Assembly: GCA_016124975.1 (NCBI GenBank) | Contig: WGMP01000040.1 | Location: 32,700 to 96,699, forward strand | DNA length: 64,000 nucleotides | Direction of reading: 5' to 3' | DNA from: Phycisphaera sp. | GTDB taxonomy: Bacteria > Planctomycetota > Phycisphaerae > Phycisphaerales > SM1A02 | In this document: positions 27,414-35,697 of the stretch, piece after piece | How the letters are laid out: each line of letters opens with the position of its first letter | Position numbering within the stretch: the first letter of the stretch is position 1 | Position numbers and translations under genes: made by a program | The notes under the pieces: model-generated | What the model was told of the DNA's origin: nothing | What the model saw: the letters and a program-made list of their open reading frames with translations, nothing else | The model's database searches: none

Positions 27414-28646
27414 ATGCGCGTTCTGCTGATCAACCAGACCTTCTACCCCGATGTCGCCGCCACGGCGCAGCACGGGCATGATCTTGCGCGATATCTCGTC
27501 GCGCAGGGCCACGAGGTCAGCGTGATCGCGTCGCGCTCGATCTACGGCAAGGCGGGCACGGCGCTGCCGGCATACGAGAAGGTCGATGGAATCGAGATCC
27601 ACCGCGTGGGGCGGAGCATCTACGGCAAGGCGGGCCTTCTCGCGCGCTCGACCGACTTCGCGCTCTTCTACGCGCTGACCGCGCTGAAGGCGCTCGAGAT
27701 CGGCCGCCACGACGTGAGCATCTGCTTCACGACGCCGCCGTTCATCTCACTGCTCGGGCTCCTGCTGCGCGCGATGCGCGGCACGCGGCTCGTGTACTGG
27801 GTGATGGACCTCTATCCCGATGTCCTGATCGTGACGGGCGTCCTTCGCGAGCGTTCGCTCGTCGCGCGCGTCCTCGAGCGGATCAACCGCTACGCGCTCT
27901 CGCACGCGGACCGCAGCGTCGTGCTCGGGCGCTGCATGGAGGACCGCGTGCTTGCGAAGGGAATCGACGCCTCCCGGATCGAGCGCATCAACGTGTGGTC
28001 CGACATCGACGAGGTGTGCCCGCGCCCACGCGTGGAGAACGCCTATCGCCGCGAGTGGGGCGTGGGCGACAGGCTCCTCGTGATGTACTCGGGCAACTTC
28101 GGCATCGGTCACGATGTGGAGACCTTCGCCAACGGCGCCGCGCGCCTTGCCGAGCGCAGCGACGTGATGTTCGCGTTCATCGGCGGCGGGAAGCGCAAGT
28201 CGCAGCTGATCGACGCGATGCGCGCACGCGGACTCTCGTCGTTCATTGAGGCCGACTACCAGCCGCGCGAGCGGCTCGGCGAACTGCTCTCGGCTGCGGA
28301 TGTGCACCTCGTCAGCATGATGCCGAAGTGGTCGGGCGTGATGGTGCCGAGCAAGATCTACGGCACGCTCGCGGCGGAGCGCCCCGTGATCTGGGTCGGC
28401 GGCGAGGACACCGAGGCCGCGGCCGTGGTGCGCGAGGCCGAGTGCGGTTTCGTCATCGCGCCAGGCGACGCGGACGGGTTCGCGGCGGCGGTGCGCAGGC
28501 TCGCGGACGATCCCGAGCTGCGGCAGTCGATGGGCCGGCGCGCGCGGCAGGCGCTTGCGGATCGCTGGTGCGCGCCGATCGCGATGCGCCGATGGGACGC
28601 GCTGCTGCGCGCGGTCGTGGCGCAGGATGCGCGGAAGGAGCCGTGA
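27414..28646 (+). CDS. GT4 glycosyltransferase, WbuB-like
   Basis: A 410-aa GT-B glycosyltransferase beginning MRVLLINQTFYPDVAATAQH, the typical start of the WbuB-type family. VYWVMDLYPDVLIVTG, MYSGNFGIGHDVETF and PSKIYGTLAAERPVIWVG are further family features. WbuB-type enzymes transfer fucosamine or fucose-like sugars in O-antigen pathways, which fits its place after gmd/fcl. It may use GDP-L-fucose or a UDP-N-acetyl sugar; sequence alone does not decide. Its TGA overlaps by one base with the next ATG (TGATG). Confidence 0.87.
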   Translation: MRVLLINQTFYPDVAATAQHGHDLARYLVAQGHEVSVIASRSIYGKAGTALPAYEKVDGIEIHRVGRSIYGKAGLLARSTDFALFYALTALKALEIGRHDVSICFTTPPFISLLGLLLRAMRGTRLVYWVMDLYPDVLIVTGVLRERSLVARVLERINRYALSHADRSVVLGRCMEDRVLAKGIDASRIERINVWSDIDEVCPRPRVENAYRREWGVGDRLLVMYSGNFGIGHDVETFANGAARLAERSDVMFAFIGGGKRKSQLIDAMRARGLSSFIEADYQPRERLGELLSAADVHLVSMMPKWSGVMVPSKIYGTLAAERPVIWVGGEDTEAAAVVREAECGFVIAPGDADGFAAAVRRLADDPELRQSMGRRARQALADRWCAPIAMRRWDALLRAVVAQDARKEP

Positions 28647-29233
28647 TGGCGGAAGCAGGGCCGTTGGCCGACACGCTCGCCGTGCGCCGGACGAGTCCGT
28701 ACTCGTTCCGCGAGAAGCTCGCGCGGCTCCTGTGGGGCTTCGTGCAGGCCACGCTCTTCCGCTGGTCGTTTCACAACTGGTATGGCTTTCGCCGCGCGCT
28801 CCTGCGCATGTTCGGCGCGACGCTCGCCGACAGCGCCAACCTGCGCCGAACCGTGCTCATCGAGTGCCCGTGGAACCTCTCGATCGGCGCGGAGAGTTCC
28901 GTCGGCGATCGCGCGATCCTCTATTGCCTCGGTCCCGTCTCGATCGGCGCGCGCGTGACGATCTCGCAGGGCGCGCACCTTTGCGCGGGGAGCCACGACT
29001 CGCGCAAGGCCGCGATGCCCCTGCTGCGGCCGCCGATCGACATCGAGGACGACGCGTGGATCGCGGCCGACGCGTTCGTCGGACCGCGCGTGCGCGTGGG
29101 AGCGGGGGCGATCCTCGGCGCGCGCGCCGTCGCGCTCGACGATCTCGCGCCGTGGGGGATCTATCTCGGGAATCCCGCGGTGCGCGTGCGCGAGCGCGAG
29201 TTCGAGGGGCGCTCCGCCCACGCGGGCCGATGA
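28646..29233 (+). CDS. WcaF-like hexapeptide-repeat acetyltransferase
   Basis: A 195-aa left-handed beta-helix acetyltransferase. The N-terminal part, SPYSFREKLARLLWGFVQATLF and FHNWYGFRRALLRMFG, is typical of the colanic-acid acetyltransferase WcaF group. Hexapeptide repeats follow (IECPWNLSIGAESSVGDRAI, IGARVTISQGAHLC), with the catalytic His in CAGSHDSRK. It ends with WGIYLGNPAVRVRERE. It probably O-acetylates a sugar of the exopolysaccharide using acetyl-CoA. The ATG overlaps the glycosyltransferase stop, so the two are translationally coupled. A much longer open frame upstream is a shadow of the glycosyltransferase. Confidence 0.87.
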   Translation: MAEAGPLADTLAVRRTSPYSFREKLARLLWGFVQATLFRWSFHNWYGFRRALLRMFGATLADSANLRRTVLIECPWNLSIGAESSVGDRAILYCLGPVSIGARVTISQGAHLCAGSHDSRKAAMPLLRPPIDIEDDAWIAADAFVGPRVRVGAGAILGARAVALDDLAPWGIYLGNPAVRVREREFEGRSAHAGR

Positions 29234-29254
29234 CGCGGGGCGCCGCGCACCGCG

Positions 29255-29263
29255 TGCTATCCT
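29255..29263 (+). promoter_or_regulatory. Extended -10 promoter element of cysS
   Basis: TGCTATCCT fits an extended -10 (TGn followed by TATCCT). Transcription starting near 29270 would leave a leader of about 19 nt without a clear Shine-Dalgarno sequence. Confidence 0.5.
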
Positions 29264-29288
29264 CGAACCTCACAAACGAGTCCCCGCC

Positions 29289-30803
29289 ATGCCGATCCGT
29301 CTCTACAACACGCTCACGAGGTCCATGGAGGAGTTCGCCATGGCCGCGCCCGACGCGCCCGTGCGCTTCTACTCCTGCGGGCCGACCGTCTACGACGACG
29401 CGCACATCGGGAACTTCCGTTCGTTCCTGAACGCCGATGTCCTGCGCCGCGCGCTCGAGCTGCATGGCTTCCGCGTGAAGCATGTGATGAACATCACGGA
29501 TGTCGGCCATATGACCGAGGACGACTCGGCGGACGGCGGCGGCGAGGACAAGATGGCCGTCGCTGGGCGCCGCATCGCCGAGGCGAAGAAGGCGGGCAAG
29601 CTTCCCGCGGGTGCGGAGATCGATCCGACCGATCCGTATGCCATCGCCGAGTTCTACGCGCAGCGCTTCCTCGAGGACGCGCGCCATCTCGGGCTCAAGG
29701 TCGCGATCGAGGAGCGGACGCACCCCGAGCTGATGCCGAGGCCGACGCGCTGCGTCCCGCAGATGATCGCGCTCGTCGAGCAGCTCGTCGCGCGCGGACA
29801 TGCCTACATCGCTGCGGACGGAGTCGTCTACTTCAGCGTGCAGAGCTATCCCGCCTATGGCCGGCTCTCTGGAAACACGCTCGACAACCTGCGCGAAGGC
29901 GAGGGCGGACGCATCAGCGCGGCGCATCAGGCGGTGAAGAGACACCCAGCCGACTTCATGCTGTGGAAGCCCGATCCGTCGCACCTCATGCGCTGGCCAA
30001 GCCCATGGGGCGAGGGCTACCCCGGTTGGCACCTCGAGTGCAGCGCGATGGCGCGGATGCTGCTCGGCGACGAGATCGATCTTCACTCGGGCGGCGAGGA
30101 CAACATCTTCCCGCACCACGAGTGCGAGGTGGCGCAGAGCTGCTGCGCGAGCGGGCACCATGTCTTCTCGCGGTTCTGGTTCCACACGCGGCATCTCCAG
30201 GTCGAGGGCGAGAAGATGTCGAAGTCGAAGGGGAACTTCTTCACAGCGCGCGACCTCTTTGCGAAGGGCGTGACGCCCGCTGCGCTGCGGCTCGAGCTTG
30301 TCCGCACGCACTACCGCACGAACTCGAACTTCACCATGCAGGGGCTGCGCGACTGCCAGCGCATGATCGACCGATGGGCGGCGGCGCGCGCGGCGCTGGC
30401 AGAGCGTGCGGCGAGTCCTTCGCCAAACGCGGCTCAACACGGACCGTTTGAACGCGCGCTCGTCGAGTTCAAGGATGCAGTCGGCGACGACCTCAACCTC
30501 GCGCGTGCGATCGCTGCGCTCAACACGGCGATCGGCGAGGAGCCCGCGGGAGACGCGAAGGCGGAGCTCGCGGCGCTTGATGCGATGGACTCCGTGCTCG
30601 GCGTGTTCGAGCGCAACGCGCCGCTCGCGTCGGATGCGGCCGACGACCTTGCCGCGAAGGTGGAGGCGCTTCTCGAGCGCCGCCGCGCCGCGCGTGCCGC
30701 GAAGGACTGGGCCGAGAGCGACCGTGTGCGCGACGAGCTGACGGCGCTTGGCGTACGCATCAAGGACGGCCCGCAGGGGACGACTTGGGAACGCGCGGTG
30801 TGA
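29289..30803 (+). CDS. cysS: Cysteinyl-tRNA synthetase
   Basis: A 504-aa class I aminoacyl-tRNA synthetase. The HIGH-type motif is in YSCGPTVYDDAHIGNFRSF, which also holds the first zinc Cys; further zinc ligands are in WHLECSAMA and HHECEVAQS. The KMSKS loop reads EKMSKSKGNFF. The C-terminal anticodon-binding DALR-type helices contain AKDWAESDRVRDELTALGVRIKDG, a very typical CysS end. It charges tRNA-Cys in the cytoplasm. It is a monocistronic-looking housekeeping gene between the glycan locus and the unknown MoxR operon. A conserved-looking insertion after DVGHMTEDD is within family variation. Confidence 0.97.
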   Translation: MPIRLYNTLTRSMEEFAMAAPDAPVRFYSCGPTVYDDAHIGNFRSFLNADVLRRALELHGFRVKHVMNITDVGHMTEDDSADGGGEDKMAVAGRRIAEAKKAGKLPAGAEIDPTDPYAIAEFYAQRFLEDARHLGLKVAIEERTHPELMPRPTRCVPQMIALVEQLVARGHAYIAADGVVYFSVQSYPAYGRLSGNTLDNLREGEGGRISAAHQAVKRHPADFMLWKPDPSHLMRWPSPWGEGYPGWHLECSAMARMLLGDEIDLHSGGEDNIFPHHECEVAQSCCASGHHVFSRFWFHTRHLQVEGEKMSKSKGNFFTARDLFAKGVTPAALRLELVRTHYRTNSNFTMQGLRDCQRMIDRWAAARAALAERAASPSPNAAQHGPFERALVEFKDAVGDDLNLARAIAALNTAIGEEPAGDAKAELAALDAMDSVLGVFERNAPLASDAADDLAAKVEALLERRRAARAAKDWAESDRVRDELTALGVRIKDGPQGTTWERAV

Positions 30804-30903
30804 GCGCGCGTCGAGGCGCTGCCGCGTGACCGGAGGAAAGTGAAGCGCGAGGAGAGAATCTTTGGAAATATCGAGAGGCTGCGCTTCCGATTGCCAATCT
30901 CGT

Positions 30904-30912
30904 TGCTATACT
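30904..30912 (+). promoter_or_regulatory. Extended -10 promoter element upstream of the MoxR-VWA operon
   Basis: TGCTATACT is a near-consensus extended -10 box (TATACT is a 5/6 match). No good -35 is seen. It predicts a 5' leader of about 450 nt before the first gene of the operon. Confidence 0.5.
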
Positions 30913-30993
30913 GAGCCCGTCAGCATCAAGAGCAGCGGAGCAATCCGCTCGGCAACCGAGTCCTGATCCGACCACGGTGCCACAATCGATGCG

Positions 30994-31027
30994 GCTCGAA
31001 AACGGCTGAAAAACAGCCAAAACGAGC
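30994..31027 (+). promoter_or_regulatory. Nested A-rich stem-loop in the operon leader
   Basis: GCTCG (30994-30998) pairs with CGAGC (31023-31027), and inside it GGCTG (31004-31008) pairs with CAGCC (31014-31018). The loop and both internal bulges are almost pure A. Such an A-rich structure is out of character for this GC-rich DNA. It may be an RNA regulatory element or protein-binding site. Confidence 0.4.
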
Positions 31028-31368
31028 ACAATCGAGGATCATGCGAAGGATCGCGGCGACAGCCGCCCCTGCTCTTGAGTCTGACGCGGTGCGAACGGGT
31101 CATCCGACGCATGTGGCGTCGGCCGAGCGCACCGCGACAACCAAGAGTGCATCCAGAGCGATGCGCGTTTCGTTCAGAAGGCCGTTGGCGCAACCACGGC
31201 ATGAAGGCGATCGCGCATCCGGCAACCGGCCGCGAGGCACGGTGCCAGAATGATGTGGGCGACGCCGATCGGTGCGTCGTCAACCTCGCGCGCGAGCGGC
31301 GGCTTCGTCGCACGCGCATCGCTCGGGGTGCGCTCTGTCTGGCCCGCAGTGGCCGAGGAGTGCGCGTC

Positions 31369-32373
31369 GTGGACAACCCGCTTTGCCAAGAGACCATCAG
31401 GCTCAACGCCTCCGCCGCCTTTCAGCTGCTCGTGGCGGCACGGTCGAAAGCCGTTCGCGAGGCCGCCGCCGAAGCGCTGTGGCCGCGGGAGTTCGCCGAG
31501 AAGTCCCAACTCGACTGCAACGATGTCCCGTTCGAGTCGCTCCCCTACAGCGAGCGCGTGCTCGCCTTGATCGTCGCGTCGGTCATCGAGCGCAACCCGA
31601 GACAAGCGAAGAGGCTTCGCGTCCAGCCTCTCTACAGCTTTCTGGTGCCCGGCCCCGCACAGTGCTCGTCGCGCGTCTTCCGCGTGCGCGGCTATGTCAA
31701 GGATCAGCGCGTGGTCGGTCCCGCGGGCAACGCGCGCAGCTGGCAAGTGTCGTGTGCGTTCGTGCTTCCTCGGGACGCGGAGGACACGGTCCTCCAGAAG
31801 TGCAACTGGGGTGTCGTGGAGGCGCAGCACTACAGGCGCACATACAACTGGGTGGTCGGTCGCGGAGGCGTCCGCCTCGACATCCATCGGCGCGTCCAGA
31901 GTCGCGCGCTGCGGGCGTGGAGCGCGCCCGCGCTGCTATCGCACACAGGTGAACGGCTCGCTGACGACGGACCTTGGGTGAACAAGCTGTTTAGCCAGTG
32001 CGACATCAGCCTGGATTCGTCTCTGATCCTGCGGCTCTGCGCCGGTGGACTCGCGGGTGCCGTGATCTCGTTCGAGAACAGTCTGCCGATCGCCCGCGGC
32101 CGCAAGCCACGCGACGCCACGCTGTCGATCGAGATCGGTCCCGGCATCGAGTCACCCGCGGTTGGCGCGTACTTCAAGGGAGACCTTTCCCCACGCTATG
32201 CGCTCAAAGGCGTGCTGCCGAGCACCCATGTCTCCGTGGGCCTCGTCGGGGGACAGACCATCAAGGAACTCCATGCCATCGCGCAGGAAGTCGGTGTCTG
32301 GCACGGGGATCGCATCCGAGGGTCGTTTCTCTATCACCCGCTGCGCAAGGCTCAACCACTGGAGGTGGCCTGA
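31369..32373 (+). CDS. Unidentified protein, first gene of the MoxR-VWA operon
   Basis: The predicted 334-aa protein is not recognised. The GTG at 31369 was chosen because GAGGAG lies 8 nt upstream; an in-frame ATG at 31201 would add 56 Arg-rich residues with no SD. The first 80 residues are helical (NASAAFQLLVAARSKAVREA). The rest is mixed alpha/beta with a tract of aromatic and basic residues (EAQHYRRTYNWVVGRGGVRL) and Gly-rich turns. It has no signal peptide, membrane segment or catalytic motif I can name. It ends one base before the next gene's ATG, and four genes in a row are coupled this way, so it probably works in one complex with the ATPase and VWA-like proteins as an adaptor or substrate-recognition subunit. 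Confidence 0.6.
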   Translation: MDNPLCQETIRLNASAAFQLLVAARSKAVREAAAEALWPREFAEKSQLDCNDVPFESLPYSERVLALIVASVIERNPRQAKRLRVQPLYSFLVPGPAQCSSRVFRVRGYVKDQRVVGPAGNARSWQVSCAFVLPRDAEDTVLQKCNWGVVEAQHYRRTYNWVVGRGGVRLDIHRRVQSRALRAWSAPALLSHTGERLADDGPWVNKLFSQCDISLDSSLILRLCAGGLAGAVISFENSLPIARGRKPRDATLSIEIGPGIESPAVGAYFKGDLSPRYALKGVLPSTHVSVGLVGGQTIKELHAIAQEVGVWHGDRIRGSFLYHPLRKAQPLEVA

Positions 32374-32374
32374 C

Positions 32375-33313
32375 ATGAGCGCCTTTCGAAACGACTTCGA
32401 GGCGGCCATGGCGGAAGCGCACCTTCTCGACAGCGCGTACGAGCATGTGGGCACTTGGTCGCAGGATCCTGAGCGCTTCGTCGAGCTTGGACTGCTCGCC
32501 TATCCAGAGGCGTTCGGCGACGCGCTCGTGGAGCCGCTGTCGAAGGCGCGCGAGAGCGTGCTCCGCGAGGGCGACGAGCAGAGCCGGGGACTCCTCGCTG
32601 CGCTTCCATGGACGGGTGCCGAGGTCGAGATCGCGCGGATCAAGCGGGTTCTCGCTGGTCGACCGACGGCCGCTGAGTCTGCGGCGCCTGCGCTTGTCCA
32701 CCTCGGCGGCAGCCTCGTGATCGCGCTTGCACACCGCGTTCCTTGCGGCGGCGATGCGCTCGCGGTGCGGGCACAGGTCGGCACGCATCCCGAGATCCTC
32801 TCGATGCGCGCGACGCGGATCGAGCCATCGGCGGACCTCTTGATGCGCTGGGCCGCGCTCGGCCACGCCGATCTGCCGCACTCGGTATGGCAGTGTGAAC
32901 CACCGAGCTGGATCGAGGGCTTTCACGCTCTCGCGATCGAGGTCATGCCGAATCCGCGCGGATTTCAAGAAGCGATGCTGATCGCGCATCGCGGCGCAGG
33001 CCGCGTGCTGGTGCCGCAGATCGATGGAAACGCCACGGCGACCGAGGCGGCGTGGATGTCGGCCACCGTGATGCCATCGGGATGGTCGTATCTGCGCGCA
33101 GACCGCACGATGGGCTCGTCGCGGCCGAGCTTTCCGCACGGGGCACCGCATGTCGCGACGCACGTTCGCGTGCCCGATGCAGAGCTCTTCGCGCAGTGCG
33201 CGGTGCGCACATGGACCGCGTCGCTTTGCGATGCGATCTGGCTCGATCGCGTGCTTGATTGCAGCAGAAGACTTGCCCGACTGAACGCTCAACAAGGAGG
33301 CGAAACGACATGA
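32375..33313 (+). CDS. Unidentified protein, second gene of the MoxR-VWA operon
   Basis: A 312-aa cytoplasmic-looking protein beginning MSAFRNDFEAAMAEAHLLDS, with GGAGGT 8 nt upstream. The N-terminal third is acidic and helical (DPERFVELGLLAYPEAFGDA). Later parts include a hydrophobic core strand (LVHLGGSLVIALAHRVPCGG) and HVRVPDAELFAQCAVRTWTA near the end. I do not recognise a family and see no nuclease, protease or nucleotide-binding motif. Its stop overlaps the ATPase start (ATGA). Tight coupling with the MoxR-type gene suggests it is a dedicated partner. Size and composition differ from the usual MoxR-associated membrane proteins, since no transmembrane segment is seen. Confidence 0.7.
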   Translation: MSAFRNDFEAAMAEAHLLDSAYEHVGTWSQDPERFVELGLLAYPEAFGDALVEPLSKARESVLREGDEQSRGLLAALPWTGAEVEIARIKRVLAGRPTAAESAAPALVHLGGSLVIALAHRVPCGGDALAVRAQVGTHPEILSMRATRIEPSADLLMRWAALGHADLPHSVWQCEPPSWIEGFHALAIEVMPNPRGFQEAMLIAHRGAGRVLVPQIDGNATATEAAWMSATVMPSGWSYLRADRTMGSSRPSFPHGAPHVATHVRVPDAELFAQCAVRTWTASLCDAIWLDRVLDCSRRLARLNAQQGGETT

Positions 33314-34293
33314 CACCGTCAGAAATCCGCAGGAACCTCGAAGCACTTTGGAAGACCCGCTGGCCCGCGTTCATCTGGGGGCCGCCCGGCGTTGGCAAGT
33401 CTGCGATCGTCGCGCAGCTCGCCGCGGAACAGGGGCTCTCGCTTGTCGACATCCGTGCGCCGCTTCTCGATCCGACTGACCTCCGCGGGATCCCTGCGGT
33501 CGTTGGCGACCGCGCCGAGTGGTTCGCGCCATCGTTCCTGCCGCGCGAAGGTGCGGCGCCAGGCATCCTCTTCTTCGACGAACTCAACGCGGCGCCGCCG
33601 ATCGTGCAGGCGAGCCTCTACCAGCTGGTGCTCGACCGACGCATCGGTGAGTACCGATTGCCCGACGGCTGGCGCATCGTGGCAGCGGGCAACCGCGAGA
33701 ACGATCGATCGGTCGTCTATCGCATGCCTGATGCGCTCTCAAACCGCTTCGTGCATCTCGACTTCACGCCGTCGTTCGACGATTGGCGCGTATGGGCGAT
33801 CGGCCGCAGGCTCAATCCGATGGTCGTCGCGTTCCTGTCGCTGCGTCGCGAACTGCTGCACAAGCCTGGAGCCGCGGAGCGAGCGTTCCCGACGCCGCGT
33901 TCGTGGGAGATCGCGGCCGACATCCTCGACGCGTTCGACGCAGGTGTCGGCGCAGACGACGCGCTGGCGGGTACGGTCGGAACCGGCGCGGCGATCGAGC
34001 TCCAGAAGTTCATCCACAGCGAGCTGTCGGTCGCTGAGATCGAAGCCGTGCTCGCGGAGCCCGAGCGGGCGCCGCTTCCGACGAAGGTGTCGAGCCTCTA
34101 TGTGCTCGTCAGCAACATCGCGCGGCGCGGCCGCGAGGAGGCGATGCGCGCGATCGCGGGCAAGTTGCTTGCGCGGCTGCCGCTCGAGTTTGCGGCGGTT
34201 CTGGCGAAGGACATCCTTCGCGAGCATCCGCTCTTCGTGCGCAACGAGCACTTCAAGGCGTTCGTGACCACGCACAAGGAGGTGTTCGCATGA
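33310..34293 (+). CDS. MoxR-type AAA+ ATPase
   Basis: A 327-aa AAA+ protein of the MoxR class. Walker A is FIWGPPGVGKSAIVAQLA, Walker B is GILFFDELNAAPP, and sensor 1 is WRIVAAGNRENDRS. The arginine-finger region is YRMPDALSNRFVHLDF, and the C-terminal lid contains FPTPRSWEIAADIL. MoxR ATPases act as chaperone-like remodelers that work with VWA-domain partners, often binding the VWA protein through its MIDAS. The start has AAGGAGG upstream and overlaps the previous stop; its own stop overlaps the VWA-like gene (ATGA). It is the probable motor of the four-gene operon. Confidence 0.9.
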   Translation: MTPSEIRRNLEALWKTRWPAFIWGPPGVGKSAIVAQLAAEQGLSLVDIRAPLLDPTDLRGIPAVVGDRAEWFAPSFLPREGAAPGILFFDELNAAPPIVQASLYQLVLDRRIGEYRLPDGWRIVAAGNRENDRSVVYRMPDALSNRFVHLDFTPSFDDWRVWAIGRRLNPMVVAFLSLRRELLHKPGAAERAFPTPRSWEIAADILDAFDAGVGADDALAGTVGTGAAIELQKFIHSELSVAEIEAVLAEPERAPLPTKVSSLYVLVSNIARRGREEAMRAIAGKLLARLPLEFAAVLAKDILREHPLFVRNEHFKAFVTTHKEVFA

Positions 34294-35666
34294 CGACCGC
34301 ACACGGTCGCCTCTCGCACTCCGTTCCGCCCGTCGATGCGCGCGCCGATGCGGAGGAGATCGCGGAGATCGCGCGTTCGCGCGTCGAGCGCGCGCGCATC
34401 GACATCCTGCTTGAGCACCCGTACTTCGCGGCGGCGCTCCTTGCGATTCCGCTGCGCGGCACTTCCGAGGCGACGATCGCGCAGGCCCTCGTGACCGACG
34501 GATCGCGCATCGTCTATCGATACGACCTAGTCGCCGCGCTCGAGCGTCCGAAGGTTCGGCGGCTGATCATGCATGCGCTCGCGCATGTCCTGCTGCAGCA
34601 CCCCGAGCGCGGCGGTTCGCGGGACTGGGGCCTGTGGACCACGGCGTGCGATGTCGCGGTCGAACTTCTCTTTGACCAGCTTGGCATGAAGTGCGATGAG
34701 AGCGTCAGGAAGCTGAGGATCTTCGCGGGCGACTCAGCGGAACGGATCTACGAGCGCCTGCACGAGGAGGCCGAGGCGGCACGATCGGCTCCACGGTTCC
34801 CGCCGTTGCCCAGGCCTGCGTGCTCCGACGACGGGATGTTGCCGGCTGCGCATGATCGAGGAGATGCGGCGACGCTCGACGACACGAGTCGATCGCGTCT
34901 CGAGGACGACTCGAGGGCGCGCGAGGCCATCGAGCGCGCCACGGCGGGGACAGACGCTCCGAGCGGTGTGGAGCTTGAGAGCCTGGCGCGCGACTTTCGC
35001 CACGAAGTCAGTACGCGGCCGAGGAAGGGCGCGGGGACTACGGCTGGGAGCGGCAACGCGGAGCTCGACGCAGCCGCACGCGAGCAGGTGTGCTGGCGGC
35101 GCGTGCTCGCGCGGTTCATGCTGGAGCCGATCGACCGCGAGTGGTCGTTCGCGCGGCCGAACCGCAAGCACATCTGGCGCGGGCTCTACCTGCCCGGGCC
35201 GATCGATGTCGAGGGCGGTCGGTTCGTCGTCGCCATCGACACTTCGGGATCGATGTCGGACGAAATCCTGCGCGTCATGCTCGGCGAGATCGACGCGATC
35301 CGACGGATGTGCGCGTGCGAGCTGACGGTCCTGCAGTTCGATGCCGCGATCCATGCGACCGCAGAATTCTCGGCGTCGTGCGCCGAGGACGCGCGCATCG
35401 GCTCGACGAAGCTGATGCGCGTCTTCGGGCGCGGGGGGACTGATCTCCGGCTCCCGTTCCGCTGGGCCGAGGAAGAGCTTCGCAATGGACGGAGGATCTC
35501 TGCACTGATCGTCTGCACGGATGGGTACGGACCGCTGCCGCAGGAGCCACCTCGAGGGATGCCGGTCCTTTTCCTCCTTCCCAAGATGCACGCAGCGCCC
35601 GAGTTCGGAGAGAAGCTCGTCGTGGATCCGCAGGTCGCGCTCGGTGGTGCGAGGCACAGTTTCTGA
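34290..35666 (+). CDS. VWA-like protein with degenerate metallopeptidase domain (DUF2201 type)
   Basis: 458 aa. The N-terminal half matches the putative metallopeptidase domain found with DUF2201 proteins: the motif that is normally HExxH reads MHALAHVLLQHPERG, so both His remain but the catalytic Glu is Ala. WGLWTTACDVAVELLFDQLG follows in the expected place. A charged, low-complexity linker (about 170-255) leads to the C-terminal VWA-like domain with a MIDAS, FVVAIDTSGSMSDEILRVML, then GTDLRLPF and ALIVCTDGYG. The family partners MoxR ATPases; this copy is coupled to one by ATGA overlap. The HALAH motif predicts loss of peptidase activity with metal binding perhaps weakened. The stop is 31 bp from a convergent gene. 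Confidence 0.85.
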   Translation: MTTAHGRLSHSVPPVDARADAEEIAEIARSRVERARIDILLEHPYFAAALLAIPLRGTSEATIAQALVTDGSRIVYRYDLVAALERPKVRRLIMHALAHVLLQHPERGGSRDWGLWTTACDVAVELLFDQLGMKCDESVRKLRIFAGDSAERIYERLHEEAEAARSAPRFPPLPRPACSDDGMLPAAHDRGDAATLDDTSRSRLEDDSRAREAIERATAGTDAPSGVELESLARDFRHEVSTRPRKGAGTTAGSGNAELDAAAREQVCWRRVLARFMLEPIDREWSFARPNRKHIWRGLYLPGPIDVEGGRFVVAIDTSGSMSDEILRVMLGEIDAIRRMCACELTVLQFDAAIHATAEFSASCAEDARIGSTKLMRVFGRGGTDLRLPFRWAEEELRNGRRISALIVCTDGYGPLPQEPPRGMPVLFLLPKMHAAPEFGEKLVVDPQVALGGARHSF

Positions 35667-35697
35667 GGCGACACTGGGTCAGGCACTGGGTCTGCAA

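Larger units (their letters stand above)
30804..31368. other. Long leader/intergenic region before the four-gene MoxR-VWA operon
   Basis: These 565 bp hold a promoter-like TGCTATACT at 30904-30912 and a nested A-rich hairpin at 30994-31027. The rest has plus-strand open frames (for example 31041-31253, and an in-frame ATG at 31201) that are Arg-rich and lack good ribosome binding sites. A small leader peptide cannot be excluded: the ATG at 31041 has a weak GAGG before it. Base composition is less GC-rich than in flanking genes. Confidence 0.4.

Noticed and set aside
30965..31030. Possible intrinsic terminator of cysS formed by the A-rich nested hairpin
   Set aside because: On the plus strand the stem is followed by A residues, not T, and it lies 190 bp after the cysS stop, beyond a likely new promoter. 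A T-run exists only on the minus strand, where no gene would use it.
31041..31253. A 70-codon leader peptide gene before the MoxR operon
   Set aside because: The frame is Arg/Ala/Thr-rich with only a weak GAGG before the ATG and no protein-like pattern; kept only as a possibility within the leader region.
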